From: DATCSE01 sp036568605
Lineage (GTDB): Bacteria; Pseudomonadota; Gammaproteobacteria; Burkholderiales; Burkholderiaceae_C
Assembly: GCA_036568605.1 (NCBI GenBank)
Contig: DATCSE010000397.1
Location: 1-22,070, forward strand
DNA: 22,070 bases
Direction: 5' to 3'
This document shows, in pieces, positions 7,362 through 14,282 of this stretch. The position numbers and the translations under genes were made by a program. The first letter of the stretch is position 1. Each line of letters opens with the position of its first letter. The notes beneath the pieces were generated by a model. That model ran no database searches and was not told the DNA's origin. It worked only from the letters and a program-made list of their open reading frames with translations.

Positions 7362-7828
7362 CAGTCCTGCACCCAAGGCAGGCCGTGGAAGCGCCAGCCA
7401 TCGCTGCCGCCGCGGTGCTGGTTCGCATCGAGCTCGCCCTCGAAGCCTTCGAGCACGTTGAACACATTCGTGAACCCGGCCTTCGCGGCGACCTCGGCGG
7501 CCAATGCCGAGCGCTTGCCGCTGCGGCACAGCAGCAGCACGGTCTCGTCCTTCTTGACCTTGGCCTCCAGCTCGCGCGCGAAGCGCGGGTTGCGCGTCAG
7601 CGCCGTGCCGGTGGCCCAGGCCACGTGCAGGCTGTCCGGCACGTGGCCGACGAACTTGCGCTCTTCGGCGGAGCGCACGTCGACCAGCTTGGCGAGCCCG
7701 GCTTCGACCAGCGCCCAGGCGTCGCGCGGCGGCACACCGCCGGCGTAGGGGAGCTGGGACGCACGCGCCGCGGCGCGTGCGTCGTCCAGCAGGGACAGGA
7801 GCGGGGAACGTTCGAGGATCGCGGACAT
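7361..7828 (-). CDS. Rhodanese-domain sulfurtransferase
   Basis: A 155-residue single-domain rhodanese that moves sulfane sulfur through a cysteine persulfide. The active-site loop is CRSGKRS with Cys101, preceded by the strand 'ETVLLL'. 'LVDVRSAEERKFVGHVPDSLHVAW' is the typical N-terminal signature with the Asp-Val-Arg that packs under the loop. The C-terminal 'NVFNVLEGFEGELD...GWRFHGLPW' also fits the family. I chose ATG 7828; a GTG at 7858 would add ten residues (165 total). Neither has an obvious Shine-Dalgarno. It is first in a two-gene unit with the acetyltransferase and is preceded by a promoter-like motif shared with the Met-type operon. Rhodaneses are recurrent neighbours of family 2A encapsulins and may mobilise stored sulfur. 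Confidence 0.9.
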   Translation of the reverse strand: MSAILERSPLLSLLDDARAAARASQLPYAGGVPPRDAWALVEAGLAKLVDVRSAEERKFVGHVPDSLHVAWATGTALTRNPRFARELEAKVKKDETVLLLCRSGKRSALAAEVAAKAGFTNVFNVLEGFEGELDANQHRGGSDGWRFHGLPWVQD

Positions 7829-7883
7829 GGCGAGCGGATCGTGAGTGGCGATAGCCACCAGACTAGGGGCGCGCGCCCCGGCC

Positions 7884-7897
7884 GTGAACCAATCAAT
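7884..7897 (-). promoter_or_regulatory. Shared 14-bp upstream element, copy 1 (rhodanese-cysE unit)
   Basis: Read on the minus strand the sequence is ATTGATTGGTTCAC. The identical 14 bases occur upstream of the metN-like gene at 12185-12198, and flanking bases match too (GCxGTGAACC on the plus strand). It lies 25 bases before the GTG at 7858 and 55 before the ATG at 7828. It may be a promoter element or a binding site for a sulfur regulator. Confidence 0.55.
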
Positions 7898-7942
7898 CCG
7901 AATTTGCTTTGCAGCGATCGGTGTCGGTCAGCCCCAGGCTCA

Positions 7943-8869
7943 TCACGCGGCCACTGACTCGTGGACCCGCGCGCGGCTGCGCTGCCCGTCGACCGCGACC
8001 GGCAGGTCCCCGGCGATCGTCACGCGGCGCACCACGCGGTGCTGGTCGCCGTAGTCGTTGATCGCGTAGTGCTGGGTCGCGCGGTTGTCCCAGATCGCAA
8101 CGTCGCCGGCCTGCCAGTGCCAGCGCACGGTGTTCTCCAGCCGCGTGATGTGATTCTGGAACAGCGCGAACAGGTGGTCGCTGTCCTGCGTGTTGTAGCC
8201 GACGAAGCTCTTGACGAAATGGCCGGCGACCAGCGTGCGCTCGCCGGTCTCGGGGTGCACGCGCACCAGCGGGTGCTCGGCCTGGATCAGCTTGCGCGTG
8301 AACACCTCGCGATAGCGCTTCGCGCCGTGCGCATCGGTCTCGACGCGGGTGGCCGCGTAGTCGTAGTCGTTGCCGTGCACGGCCCACAGGTTCTCGGCGA
8401 AGGTCTTCAGCGCCGGCGGCAGCTCTTCGTACGCGGCCGCGGTGTTGGCCCAGACCGTGTCGCCGGCGTGCGGCGGCACGAGCACCGCACGCAGGATGGA
8501 GACCTGCGGCGGCGTGGCCTCGAAGGTCACGTCGGTGTGCCACGAGTTGGCGCGGCCGCCGTGGTGCGAGTCGAGCTCGAGGATCTGCGTGCCGTCGCGC
8601 GAGGGCACGGTCGGGTGCTCGACCAGCGGCCCGAACAGCGCGCCGAAGCGCTGCTGCTCGGCATCGTCCAGATGCTGCTGGCCGCGGAAGAACAGCACCT
8701 TGTGGCGCAGCAGCGCGCGCTTGATCGCGAGGAAGGTCGGCGCGTCCAGCGCGCCCGACAGGCGGATGCCGCGCACCTCGGCGCCGATGCGGCCAGCCTG
8801 CGGCACCAGGTCCAGGGTCGGCGCGTTTGCGTCGGAGGAAGCAACCTGCTCTTGAAGTACGGCGCTCAT
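7943..8869 (-). CDS. TauD-family Fe(II)/2-oxoglutarate dioxygenase
   Basis: A 308-residue dioxygenase of the TauD/TfdA family, which hydroxylates sulfonates such as taurine so that they break down to an aldehyde and sulfite. The iron triad is His111 and Asp113 (SWHTDVTF) and His267 (ATQHYA); Arg278 (QHRVVRR), eleven residues after the distal His, is placed to bind 2-oxoglutarate. Other family segments include 'VLFFRGQQHLDDAEQQRFGALFGPL' and 'GDTVWANTAAAYEELP'. The ATG at 8869 has AGGA eight bases upstream. It is the last gene of the Met-type transporter cluster, 52 bases after the second receptor. Taurine is the obvious candidate, but alkyl sulfates and other sulfonates are used by relatives, so I leave the symbol empty. 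Confidence 0.9.
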   Translation of the reverse strand: MSAVLQEQVASSDANAPTLDLVPQAGRIGAEVRGIRLSGALDAPTFLAIKRALLRHKVLFFRGQQHLDDAEQQRFGALFGPLVEHPTVPSRDGTQILELDSHHGGRANSWHTDVTFEATPPQVSILRAVLVPPHAGDTVWANTAAAYEELPPALKTFAENLWAVHGNDYDYAATRVETDAHGAKRYREVFTRKLIQAEHPLVRVHPETGERTLVAGHFVKSFVGYNTQDSDHLFALFQNHITRLENTVRWHWQAGDVAIWDNRATQHYAINDYGDQHRVVRRVTIAGDLPVAVDGQRSRARVHESVAA

Positions 8870-8921
8870 CGTGGTTTCCTTTCGATGTCGTAGGGGAAGC
8901 AAAAGGTGAAGGGACCGGCGC

Positions 8922-9743
8922 TCAGAACGCCGGGATCAGCGAGCCCGCGAAATTCGCCTCGACGAACTTCTTCACGTCGGGCGACTGGAAGGCCTTGACC
9001 AGCTTGGGCACCCACGGCTTGTCCTTGTCGGCCGTGCGCACCGCGATCACGTTCGCGTACGGGCTCTTCGCGTCTTCGAGCGCGATTGCGTCGCGCGTGG
9101 GCACCAGGCCGGCTTGCGTGGCGTAGTTCGTGTTGATCGCGGACGCGTCGAGGTCGTCCAGCGTGCGCGGCAGCTGGGCCGCTTCGACCTGCACGATCTG
9201 CAGGCCCTTGGGGTTGTCGACCACGTCGGCCACGGTCGCGGAGATGCCGGCATTCGGCTTGAGTTTGATCGCGCCCGACTTCTCCAGCAGGCGCAGCGCA
9301 CGGCCGCTGTTCGACGGGTCGTTCTGGATGCCGACGCGGCCGCCCTTGGGCAGGTCGGCCAGCGACTTGACGCGCTTCGAGTAGAACCCCAGCGGCGCGG
9401 TGATGGTCTCGCCGACCGCGCTGATCCGGTAGCCGCGCGCCTTGATCTGCGAATCCAGGAACGGCTGGTGCTGGTAGCTGTTGGCTTCGACGTCGCCGGC
9501 ATCCAGCGCGGCGTTGGGCTGGATGTAGTCCTGGAACTCGACGATCTTCAGGGTCAGCCCGTCGCGCTCGGCGACCTTCTTCGCCACCTCGGCGATCTGC
9601 GCGTGCGGGCCCGCGGTGACGGCGATGCGGATCGTCGTCGTGGTCTCGGCCTGCGCAAAGCCGCCGGTCAGCAGGGCGAGGGCGGCACCGGCGAAAGTCC
9701 GGGCCAGCGCTCGACGCGCGGGGCGGTGGTGCGACAGCGGCAT
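8922..9743 (-). CDS. NlpA/MetQ-family substrate-binding protein (second copy)
   Basis: A 273-residue periplasmic receptor of the NlpA/MetQ family, which delivers methionine or related compounds to a MetNI importer. Signature segments are 'IRIAVTAGPHAQIAEVAKK', 'LKIVEFQDYIQPNAALDAGDVEANSYQHQPFL', 'GFYSKRVKSLADLPKGGRVGIQNDPSNSGRALRLLE' and 'LPRTLDDLDASAINTNYA'. The signal peptide (about residues 1-32, ending GGFAQA) has no lipobox cysteine, unlike E. coli MetQ, so it is probably soluble. The ATG at 9743 follows the preceding receptor stop by eight bases, with GAGG six bases upstream. It is the more canonical of the tandem pair. Confidence 0.9.
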   Translation of the reverse strand: MPLSHHRPARRALARTFAGAALALLTGGFAQAETTTTIRIAVTAGPHAQIAEVAKKVAERDGLTLKIVEFQDYIQPNAALDAGDVEANSYQHQPFLDSQIKARGYRISAVGETITAPLGFYSKRVKSLADLPKGGRVGIQNDPSNSGRALRLLEKSGAIKLKPNAGISATVADVVDNPKGLQIVQVEAAQLPRTLDDLDASAINTNYATQAGLVPTRDAIALEDAKSPYANVIAVRTADKDKPWVPKLVKAFQSPDVKKFVEANFAGSLIPAF

Positions 9744-9751
9744 GCCGGGCC

Positions 9752-10597
9752 TCACTTCGCGCTCGCCGCAACCAGCGCCTGCTGGTAGTCGGTCTTCACG
9801 AATCCGGCGAACTGCTTCTCGGTGACCGCGAGGAACTCGCGCGAGCGGTAGGCATCGGCGATGTCCCGGACCCACGGCTTGTCCTTGTCCTCGGTGCGCA
9901 CCGCGACGAGGTTCTGGTAGGTCGGGCTGGTCTTCTCCAGTGCCAGCGCCTCGGTCAGCTTCAGGCCGGATGCGAGCGCGAAGTTGCCGTTGACGAACGA
10001 GTAGTCGGTGTCGTCCAGCGAGCGCGGCAGTTGCGCGGCCTCGATGGGCGTCAGCTTGATCTTCTTGACGTTGACCGCGACGTCCTTCTCGGAGGCGCGG
10101 ATCGGGTCGTGGCCGTCGCGCAGCCTGATCCAGCCGATCTGCTCGAGCACGACCAGTGCGCGCGCCGCGTTGGTCGGGTCATTGGGCAGCGCGACGACGG
10201 CGCCTTCCTTCACGTCCAGCGTCTTGTGCTTGCGGCTGTAGATCGCGATCGGCGCGGTCGGCACCTTCAGAACCTCCGACAGCGCGAGCTTGTTCTCGGT
10301 CGCGAACTTGGTCAGGTAGACGATGTGCTGGAACACGTTGGCGTCCAGCGAGCCTTGCGCGAGCGCGAAGTTGGGCTGGATGTAGTCGTTGAACTCGACG
10401 ACCTTGACGCGGTAGCCCTTGCGCTCGAGCAGCGGCTTGATGCCGAGCTTGACCTGATCGGCATACGGGCCGGCGGTCGCGCCGATCACGAGCTCCTTCT
10501 TCGTTTCCTGCGCCGGGGTGGGCAGGGCGATCGCGGCCACGGCGGCGACCGCGGTGTACATCAGCGAGACCGCGAGGTCGCGGCGGGTGAAGGTCAT
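9752..10597 (-). CDS. NlpA/MetQ-family substrate-binding protein (first copy)
   Basis: A 281-residue receptor of the NlpA/MetQ family. It has 'LVIGATAGPYADQVKLGIKPLLE', 'VKVVEFNDYIQPNFALAQGSLDANVFQH', 'VALPNDPTNAARALVVLEQIGWI' and 'PRSLDDTDYSFVNGNFALASGL'. The signal peptide begins FTRRDLAVS, a twin-arginine-like motif followed by a weakly hydrophobic stretch, so Tat export is possible; there is no lipobox cysteine. It differs clearly in sequence from the second copy immediately downstream, suggesting divided substrate range rather than recent duplication. The ATG at 10597 has AGGA eleven bases upstream, rather distant. It follows the permease by 43 bases. Confidence 0.9.
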   Translation of the reverse strand: MTFTRRDLAVSLMYTAVAAVAAIALPTPAQETKKELVIGATAGPYADQVKLGIKPLLERKGYRVKVVEFNDYIQPNFALAQGSLDANVFQHIVYLTKFATENKLALSEVLKVPTAPIAIYSRKHKTLDVKEGAVVALPNDPTNAARALVVLEQIGWIRLRDGHDPIRASEKDVAVNVKKIKLTPIEAAQLPRSLDDTDYSFVNGNFALASGLKLTEALALEKTSPTYQNLVAVRTEDKDKPWVRDIADAYRSREFLAVTEKQFAGFVKTDYQQALVAASAK

Positions 10598-10640
10598 GGT
10601 GCGGGTTGTCCTGGAATGAATCGATTGACGAGAAGAAAGA

Positions 10641-11303
10641 TCAGCGCTTGTCCAGCCGCTGCGCCAGCGTGTTGCCGGCGAACTGGATGGCCTGCACCAG
10701 CACGACGAGGATCGCGACGGTGAGCACCATCACGTCGGTCTGGAAGCGGTAGTAGCCGTAGCGGATCGCGAGGTCGCCGATGCCGCCGCCGCCGACCACG
10801 CCGGCCACCGCCGAGTACGACAGGAAGCTGATCGCGAGCACGGTCAGCGCGAGCACCAGCCCCGAACGGGCCTCGACCAGCAGCACGCGTGCGACGATCT
10901 GCAGCTCCGAGGCGCCCATCGCATGCGAGGCTTCGATCACGCCGCGCGGCACGTCGCGCAGGCATTGCTCGACCAGCCGCGCGAAGTACGGGATCGCCGC
11001 GAACGACAGCGGCACCGCCGCGGCCACCGGGCCGATCGAGCTGCCGGCGACCACGCGCGTGATCGGCACCAGCGCGACCAGCAGGATGATGAACGGGAAC
11101 GATCGCACGGTGTTGACCAGCCAGCCGACGATCGCGAACAGCGTGCGGTTCGCGAGCGACTGGCCCGGGCTCAGCAGGAACAGCCAGACGCCCAGCGGCC
11201 CGCCGATGAAGAGGGCCGATGCGAGGCCGATGCCCAGCATCAGCGCGGTCTGGCCGATCGCGGTCCACAGCTCCGGAAGGATCGCGACGATGTTCTCAGA
11301 CAT
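10641..11303 (-). CDS. MetI-type ABC transporter permease
   Basis: A 220-residue inner-membrane permease of the MetI branch. Several hydrophobic segments are visible (about 15-40, 55-85, 90-110, 150-170, 190-210). The cytoplasmic EAA loop that contacts the ATPase is 'VPRGVIEASHAMGASELQIVARVLL', near residues 117-141. 'FPFIILLVALVPITRVVAGSSIGPVAAAVPL' and 'GVVGGGGIGDLAIRYGYYRF' are typical of MetI. The ATG at 11303 overlaps the end of the ATPase gene by eight bases and has GAGGAG eight bases upstream. It works with the adjacent ATPase and the two receptors. Confidence 0.92.
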   Translation of the reverse strand: MSENIVAILPELWTAIGQTALMLGIGLASALFIGGPLGVWLFLLSPGQSLANRTLFAIVGWLVNTVRSFPFIILLVALVPITRVVAGSSIGPVAAAVPLSFAAIPYFARLVEQCLRDVPRGVIEASHAMGASELQIVARVLLVEARSGLVLALTVLAISFLSYSAVAGVVGGGGIGDLAIRYGYYRFQTDVMVLTVAILVVLVQAIQFAGNTLAQRLDKR

Positions 11304-12150
11304 GTGCGAGCTCCTCGGGTGTCGCCGCGATGGCATCGGCTGCGGCGGCGCCGTGGTGTTCCGCACGTGCCTGGGCGCGCAGGCGCAGCAGCTCGCGCCC
11401 GAGCCCGGTGCTCGCGCGATGCGCGGGGTCGTGCACCGCGAAGCGCTCGGCGATGCTGCCGTCCTCGATCACCGCGACCTGCCGGCACAGCGCGTTCACG
11501 ACCGGCAGCTCGTGCGTGACGATCACGATGGTGACGCCCAGCCGCGCGTTGATGTCGCGCAGCGTGGCGAGCAGCGCGGTGGTGGTCTCGGCGTCCAGTG
11601 CCGAGGTGGGCTCGTCGCACAGCAGCACGGCCGGCGCGCTCGCGAGTGCACGCGCGATCGCGACGCGCTGCTTCTGCCCGCCGGAGAGCTGCGCCGGGTG
11701 GCTGGCCGCCTTGTCGGCGATGCCCACCAGCGCCAGGCACTCGTGCACGCGCGCTTCGATCTGCGTGCGGCTGCGCTTTCCTTGCGGACCGGCGTGGATG
11801 CGCAGCGGGAACGCGACGTTGTCGAACACGCTCGCGTTGCCCAGCAGGTTGAACTGCTGGAAGATCATGCCGATGCCGGCACGCGCCTCGCGCAGCTCCC
11901 GCTTCGAGAGCGCGGTGAGGTCGCGGCCCGCGACCTGGACGCGGCCCTGGTCGGGCCGCTCCAGCAGGTTGATCAGGCGCAGCAGCGTGGACTTGCCGGC
12001 GCCGCTCTTGCCGACGAGGCCGTAGATGTCGCCGCTCGCGATGTCCAGCGAGGTCGGCCGCACCGCGGCGAGGTGACGGCCATCGGGAAGGGTGTAGGTC
12101 TTCGCGACCTGCTCGAGGCGGATCAGCGGTTCTGCGTGATGTGAGGTCAT
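11296..12150 (-). CDS. MetN-type ABC transporter ATPase lacking the regulatory domain
   Basis: A 284-residue ATPase for the adjacent MetI-type permease. Walker A is GKSGAGKST (47-55), Q-loop Gln98, signature LSGGQKQR (155-162), Walker B ends in Asp-Glu at 179-180, and the switch His is 213. 'IYGLVGKSGAGKSTLLRLINLLERPDQGRVQVAGRDLTALS' is typical of MetN. E. coli MetN is about 343 residues with a C-terminal NIL (C2) domain that binds methionine and inhibits transport; here only about 40 alanine/arginine-rich residues follow the ATPase core, so this domain is missing. The ATG at 12150 lacks a clear Shine-Dalgarno. It starts the Met-type operon, with a shared 14-base motif upstream. Confidence 0.9.
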   Translation of the reverse strand: MTSHHAEPLIRLEQVAKTYTLPDGRHLAAVRPTSLDIASGDIYGLVGKSGAGKSTLLRLINLLERPDQGRVQVAGRDLTALSKRELREARAGIGMIFQQFNLLGNASVFDNVAFPLRIHAGPQGKRSRTQIEARVHECLALVGIADKAASHPAQLSGGQKQRVAIARALASAPAVLLCDEPTSALDAETTTALLATLRDINARLGVTIVIVTHELPVVNALCRQVAVIEDGSIAERFAVHDPAHRASTGLGRELLRLRAQARAEHHGAAAADAIAATPEELAHV

Positions 12151-12184
12151 GAGGCTGCGCAGTCTTGCGTGGTGCGCGCGGGCT

Positions 12185-12198
12185 GTGAACCAATCAAT
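12185..12198 (-). promoter_or_regulatory. Shared 14-bp upstream element, copy 2 (Met-type operon)
   Basis: The minus-strand sequence ATTGATTGGTTCAC is identical to the copy at 7884-7897 and lies 34 bases upstream of the ATPase ATG. A weaker relative (GTTCACA with upstream similarity) lies at 16335-16350 before the SsuA gene. I could not fit a good -35/-10 pair around it, so a regulator site is as likely as a core promoter. Confidence 0.55.
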
Positions 12199-12248
12199 TC
12201 CGCTGAGCTTCTTCTGATTCGCTTCGTAAGAGTGGAGTCGCTCGCGGC

Positions 12249-12546
12249 GCTTCGACAGGCTCAGCGCGAACGGAGAGTGTTCGCAGAGCGCTTCGACAGG
12301 CTCAGCGCGAACGGGGGTGTTAGCAGGGTGCTTCGATATCTCGGCGCGAACGGGGAGTATTCGCAGAGCGCTTCGACAGGCTCAGCGCGAACGGGGGTGT
12401 TAGCAGGGTGCTTCGATATCTCAGCGCGAACGGGGAGTATTCGCAGAGCGCTTCGATACCTCAGCGCGAACGGTGGTGAATCCGTTCGCGCTGAGCCTGT
12501 CGAAGCGCTCGTCGAATACTCCCCGTTCGCGCTGAGGTATCGAAGC
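12249..12546. repeat. Array of eight dispersed palindromic repeat units
   Basis: Eight copies of a 24-25 base unit, GCTTCGA-[CAGG/TATC/TACC]-CTCAGCGCGAACGG, lie at 12249-12273, 12290-12314, 12330-12353, 12370-12394, 12410-12433 and 12450-12473 in one orientation and at 12482-12506 and 12523-12546 in the other. The spacing of the forward units is 40-41 bases. Blocks 12290-12369 and 12370-12449 are an 80-base tandem duplication differing at one base. Units six and seven form a long hairpin (12450-12506). The array fills most of the 410-base gap between the metN-like start and the ssuB-like stop; the remainder holds the metN promoter region and nothing else recognised. It may end or protect transcripts of the Ssu operon. 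Confidence 0.88.
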
Positions 12547-12560
12547 GTGCGAGGCGCTCC

Positions 12561-13337
12561 TCACGCCGCCGCTGCAGGTTCCCGCCGCACCGCGAACTCC
12601 CCCAGCACATCCTCCTTGATCCGCGCAAAGCCCGCCCCAAGCCGCTCGCGCGGGTACGGCAGCTCCACCGGCACGACCCGGCGGATACGCCCCGGCCGTG
12701 GCTCCATCACGACCACCTTCTGGCCGAGGAACACCGCCTCCTCGACATCGTGCGTCACCAGGATCATCGTGAGCCCCTCGGCGCGCCAGATGCGATGCAG
12801 CTCCTGCTGCAGGTGCGCGCGGGTCAGCGCGTCCAGCGCGCCGAACGGCTCGTCCAGCAGCAGCACCTCGGGCCGGTTGACCAGCGCCCGCGCGATCGCG
12901 ACGCGCTGCGACATGCCGCCCGAGAGCTGATGCGGGTACGCGGTCTCGAAGCCAGCGAGCCCCACCAGCGCGATGTGTTCGCGCACCGAGCGCGCCTTCT
13001 CGGCCTCGTCGATCTCGGCGTTCAGGAGTCCGAGCGCGATGTTCTGCTCGACCGTGAGCCACGGGAACAGGCGATGCTCCTGGAACACGATGCCTCGCTC
13101 CAGGCTGGTGCCGACGATGCGCCGGCCGTCGAGCAGCAGCTCGCCCTGGTAGTCGGCCTCGAGCCCGGCGATCAGCCGCAGCAGCGTGGATTTGCCGCAG
13201 CCGCTGGTGCCGACGACGCTGACGAACTCGCCGGGGTTGACCGTCAGCGTGATGCCGTCGAGCACCGGAAGCGGCTCGTCTCTTACGGTGTACTGCTTGC
13301 TCAGGTTCTTGATCTGCAGCGTGCCGGCATGGGGCAT
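12561..13337 (-). CDS. ssuB: SsuB/TauB-type sulfonate ABC transporter ATPase
   Basis: A 258-residue ATPase of the nitrate/sulfonate/taurine importer family. Walker A GTSGCGKST at 43-51, Q-loop Gln86, signature LSGGM at 138-142 followed by SQRVAIARAL, Walker B ending Asp-Glu at 162-163, switch His196. 'GIVFQEHRLFPWLTVEQNIALGL' and 'LLLDEPFGALDALTRAHLQQEL' are typical of SsuB. The ATG at 13337 has GAGG eleven bases upstream and follows the second permease stop by 21 bases. It is the last gene of an SsuA-C-C-B operon and should energise both permeases. SsuB and TauB are hard to separate by sequence alone, so the symbol is provisional. Confidence 0.88.
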   Translation of the reverse strand: MPHAGTLQIKNLSKQYTVRDEPLPVLDGITLTVNPGEFVSVVGTSGCGKSTLLRLIAGLEADYQGELLLDGRRIVGTSLERGIVFQEHRLFPWLTVEQNIALGLLNAEIDEAEKARSVREHIALVGLAGFETAYPHQLSGGMSQRVAIARALVNRPEVLLLDEPFGALDALTRAHLQQELHRIWRAEGLTMILVTHDVEEAVFLGQKVVVMEPRPGRIRRVVPVELPYPRERLGAGFARIKEDVLGEFAVRREPAAAA

Positions 13338-13358
13338 GGTTGCGTTTTCCTCGTTGAT

Positions 13359-14282
13359 TCAGAACTGCGCCACCGAGCGCCCGCGCCATGCGAGCGCGCG
13401 CGCCTCGAGCCGGCTCGCGAGCCAGTTCAGCGCGTAACCGACGGCGCCGACCACGATCACGCCGAACAGCACCAGGTCCATCCAGAAATGCTCGCGGCCG
13501 TCGATCATCGTGTTGCCGACGCCCTGGCCCGACACCAGCAGGTACTCGCCGCCCAGCGTCGCGAGCCAGGCGTAGATCAGGCCGAGGTGGATGCCGGCGA
13601 ACAGCGACGGCGCGGCGGCCGGCAGGATCACGCGGCGCCAGGTCTGCACGCGGCTGAAGCGCAGCACGCGCGCGACCTCGAGCAGATCGGCCGGCACGCC
13701 GCGGATGCCCTCGAACGTGTTGATCACGACCGGGAAGAACGCCGCCAGCGACAGGAACGCGACCTTGGCCGCATCGCCCAGTCCGAACCACACCGACAGC
13801 AGCGGAATCCATGCGAACAGCGAGATCTGCTTCAGCGTGTGGAAGCTGGGCCCCAGCAGCTTCTCGGCGAGCCGTGAGGCGCCGAGCAGTGCGCCGAACA
13901 GCAGGCCGGCAGTCGAACCGATCGCGAAGCCGGCGAGGTCGCGCCACAGGCTCGCGGCCAGCGCCGCGAACAGCTTGCCGCTCGCGATCTGCTCGACCGC
14001 GGTGCTCCAGACCTTCTCGGGCGGCACCAGCAGCGGCGATGTCGACCAGCCGTAGCGCGTCGCGGCGCACCACAGTGCGACCAGCGCGAGCGGCAGCACC
14101 CAGCCCCGCAGCGCCTTGGGCACGACGTGACCCTCCGTTCGCGCGCCACCCTCCAATCGCGCGCCACCATCCGTTCGCTCGCCACCATCCGTTCGCTCGC
14201 CACCATCCGTTCGCGCGCCACCCACCATTCGCGCGCCACCCTCCGTTCGCGCTGAGCTTGTCGAAGCGCCGAGTGCCGCCAT
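13359..14282 (-). CDS. SsuC-type sulfonate ABC permease, with repeat-derived N-terminus
   Basis: A 307-residue inner-membrane permease. The SsuC-like core begins near residue 57 ('LRGWVLPLALVALWCAATRYGWSTSPLLVPPEKVW') with several membrane segments; the EAA loop is 'GVPADLLEVARVLRFSRVQTWRRVILPAAAPSLFAGI', near residues 195-231. The first 55 residues are unusual: residues 5-15 translate a dispersed repeat and residues 14-51 are a glycine-rich hexapeptide repeat (GGAR/ER-TD) coded by 18-base tandem units. The ATG at 14282 overlaps the stop codon of the preceding permease (TGATG), so the start is supported and the repeats appear truly translated. No other plausible start lies between the repeats and the core. 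It probably pairs with the upstream permease as a heterodimer. Confidence 0.88.
   Translation of the reverse strand: MAALGASTSSARTEGGARMVGGARTDGGERTDGGERTDGGARLEGGARTEGHVVPKALRGWVLPLALVALWCAATRYGWSTSPLLVPPEKVWSTAVEQIASGKLFAALAASLWRDLAGFAIGSTAGLLFGALLGASRLAEKLLGPSFHTLKQISLFAWIPLLSVWFGLGDAAKVAFLSLAAFFPVVINTFEGIRGVPADLLEVARVLRFSRVQTWRRVILPAAAPSLFAGIHLGLIYAWLATLGGEYLLVSGQGVGNTMIDGREHFWMDLVLFGVIVVGAVGYALNWLASRLEARALAWRGRSVAQF
14131..14252. repeat. 18-bp tandem repeat (minisatellite) inside the second permease gene
   Basis: Six complete 18-base units, consensus CCNTCCGTTCGCKCGCCA on the plus strand, start at 14131, 14149, 14167, 14185, 14203 and 14221; part of a seventh runs to 14252 and merges with a dispersed repeat copy at 14243-14267. 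Two units (14167 and 14185) are identical. In the gene's frame each unit codes for six residues, so copy-number change keeps the frame. Confidence 0.9.
14243..14267. repeat. Dispersed repeat unit in the second permease gene
   Basis: The unit CCGTTCGCGCTGAGCTTGTCGAAGC is the reverse orientation of the family that makes up the array at 12249-12546, with one or two changes. It lies in codons 6-14 of the permease, directly after the coupled start. Confidence 0.85.

Noticed and set aside
12151..12248. SAM or other methionine riboswitch before the Met-type operon
   Set aside because: No conserved riboswitch core or long structured leader is visible; only the short shared motif was found.
12249..12546. 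Possible CRISPR array (regularly spaced 24-25 base repeats)
   Set aside because: The intervals are only 15-17 bases and are themselves repeated, units occur in both orientations, and no cas genes are present. It belongs to a dispersed palindromic repeat family also found at 14243 and 15139.
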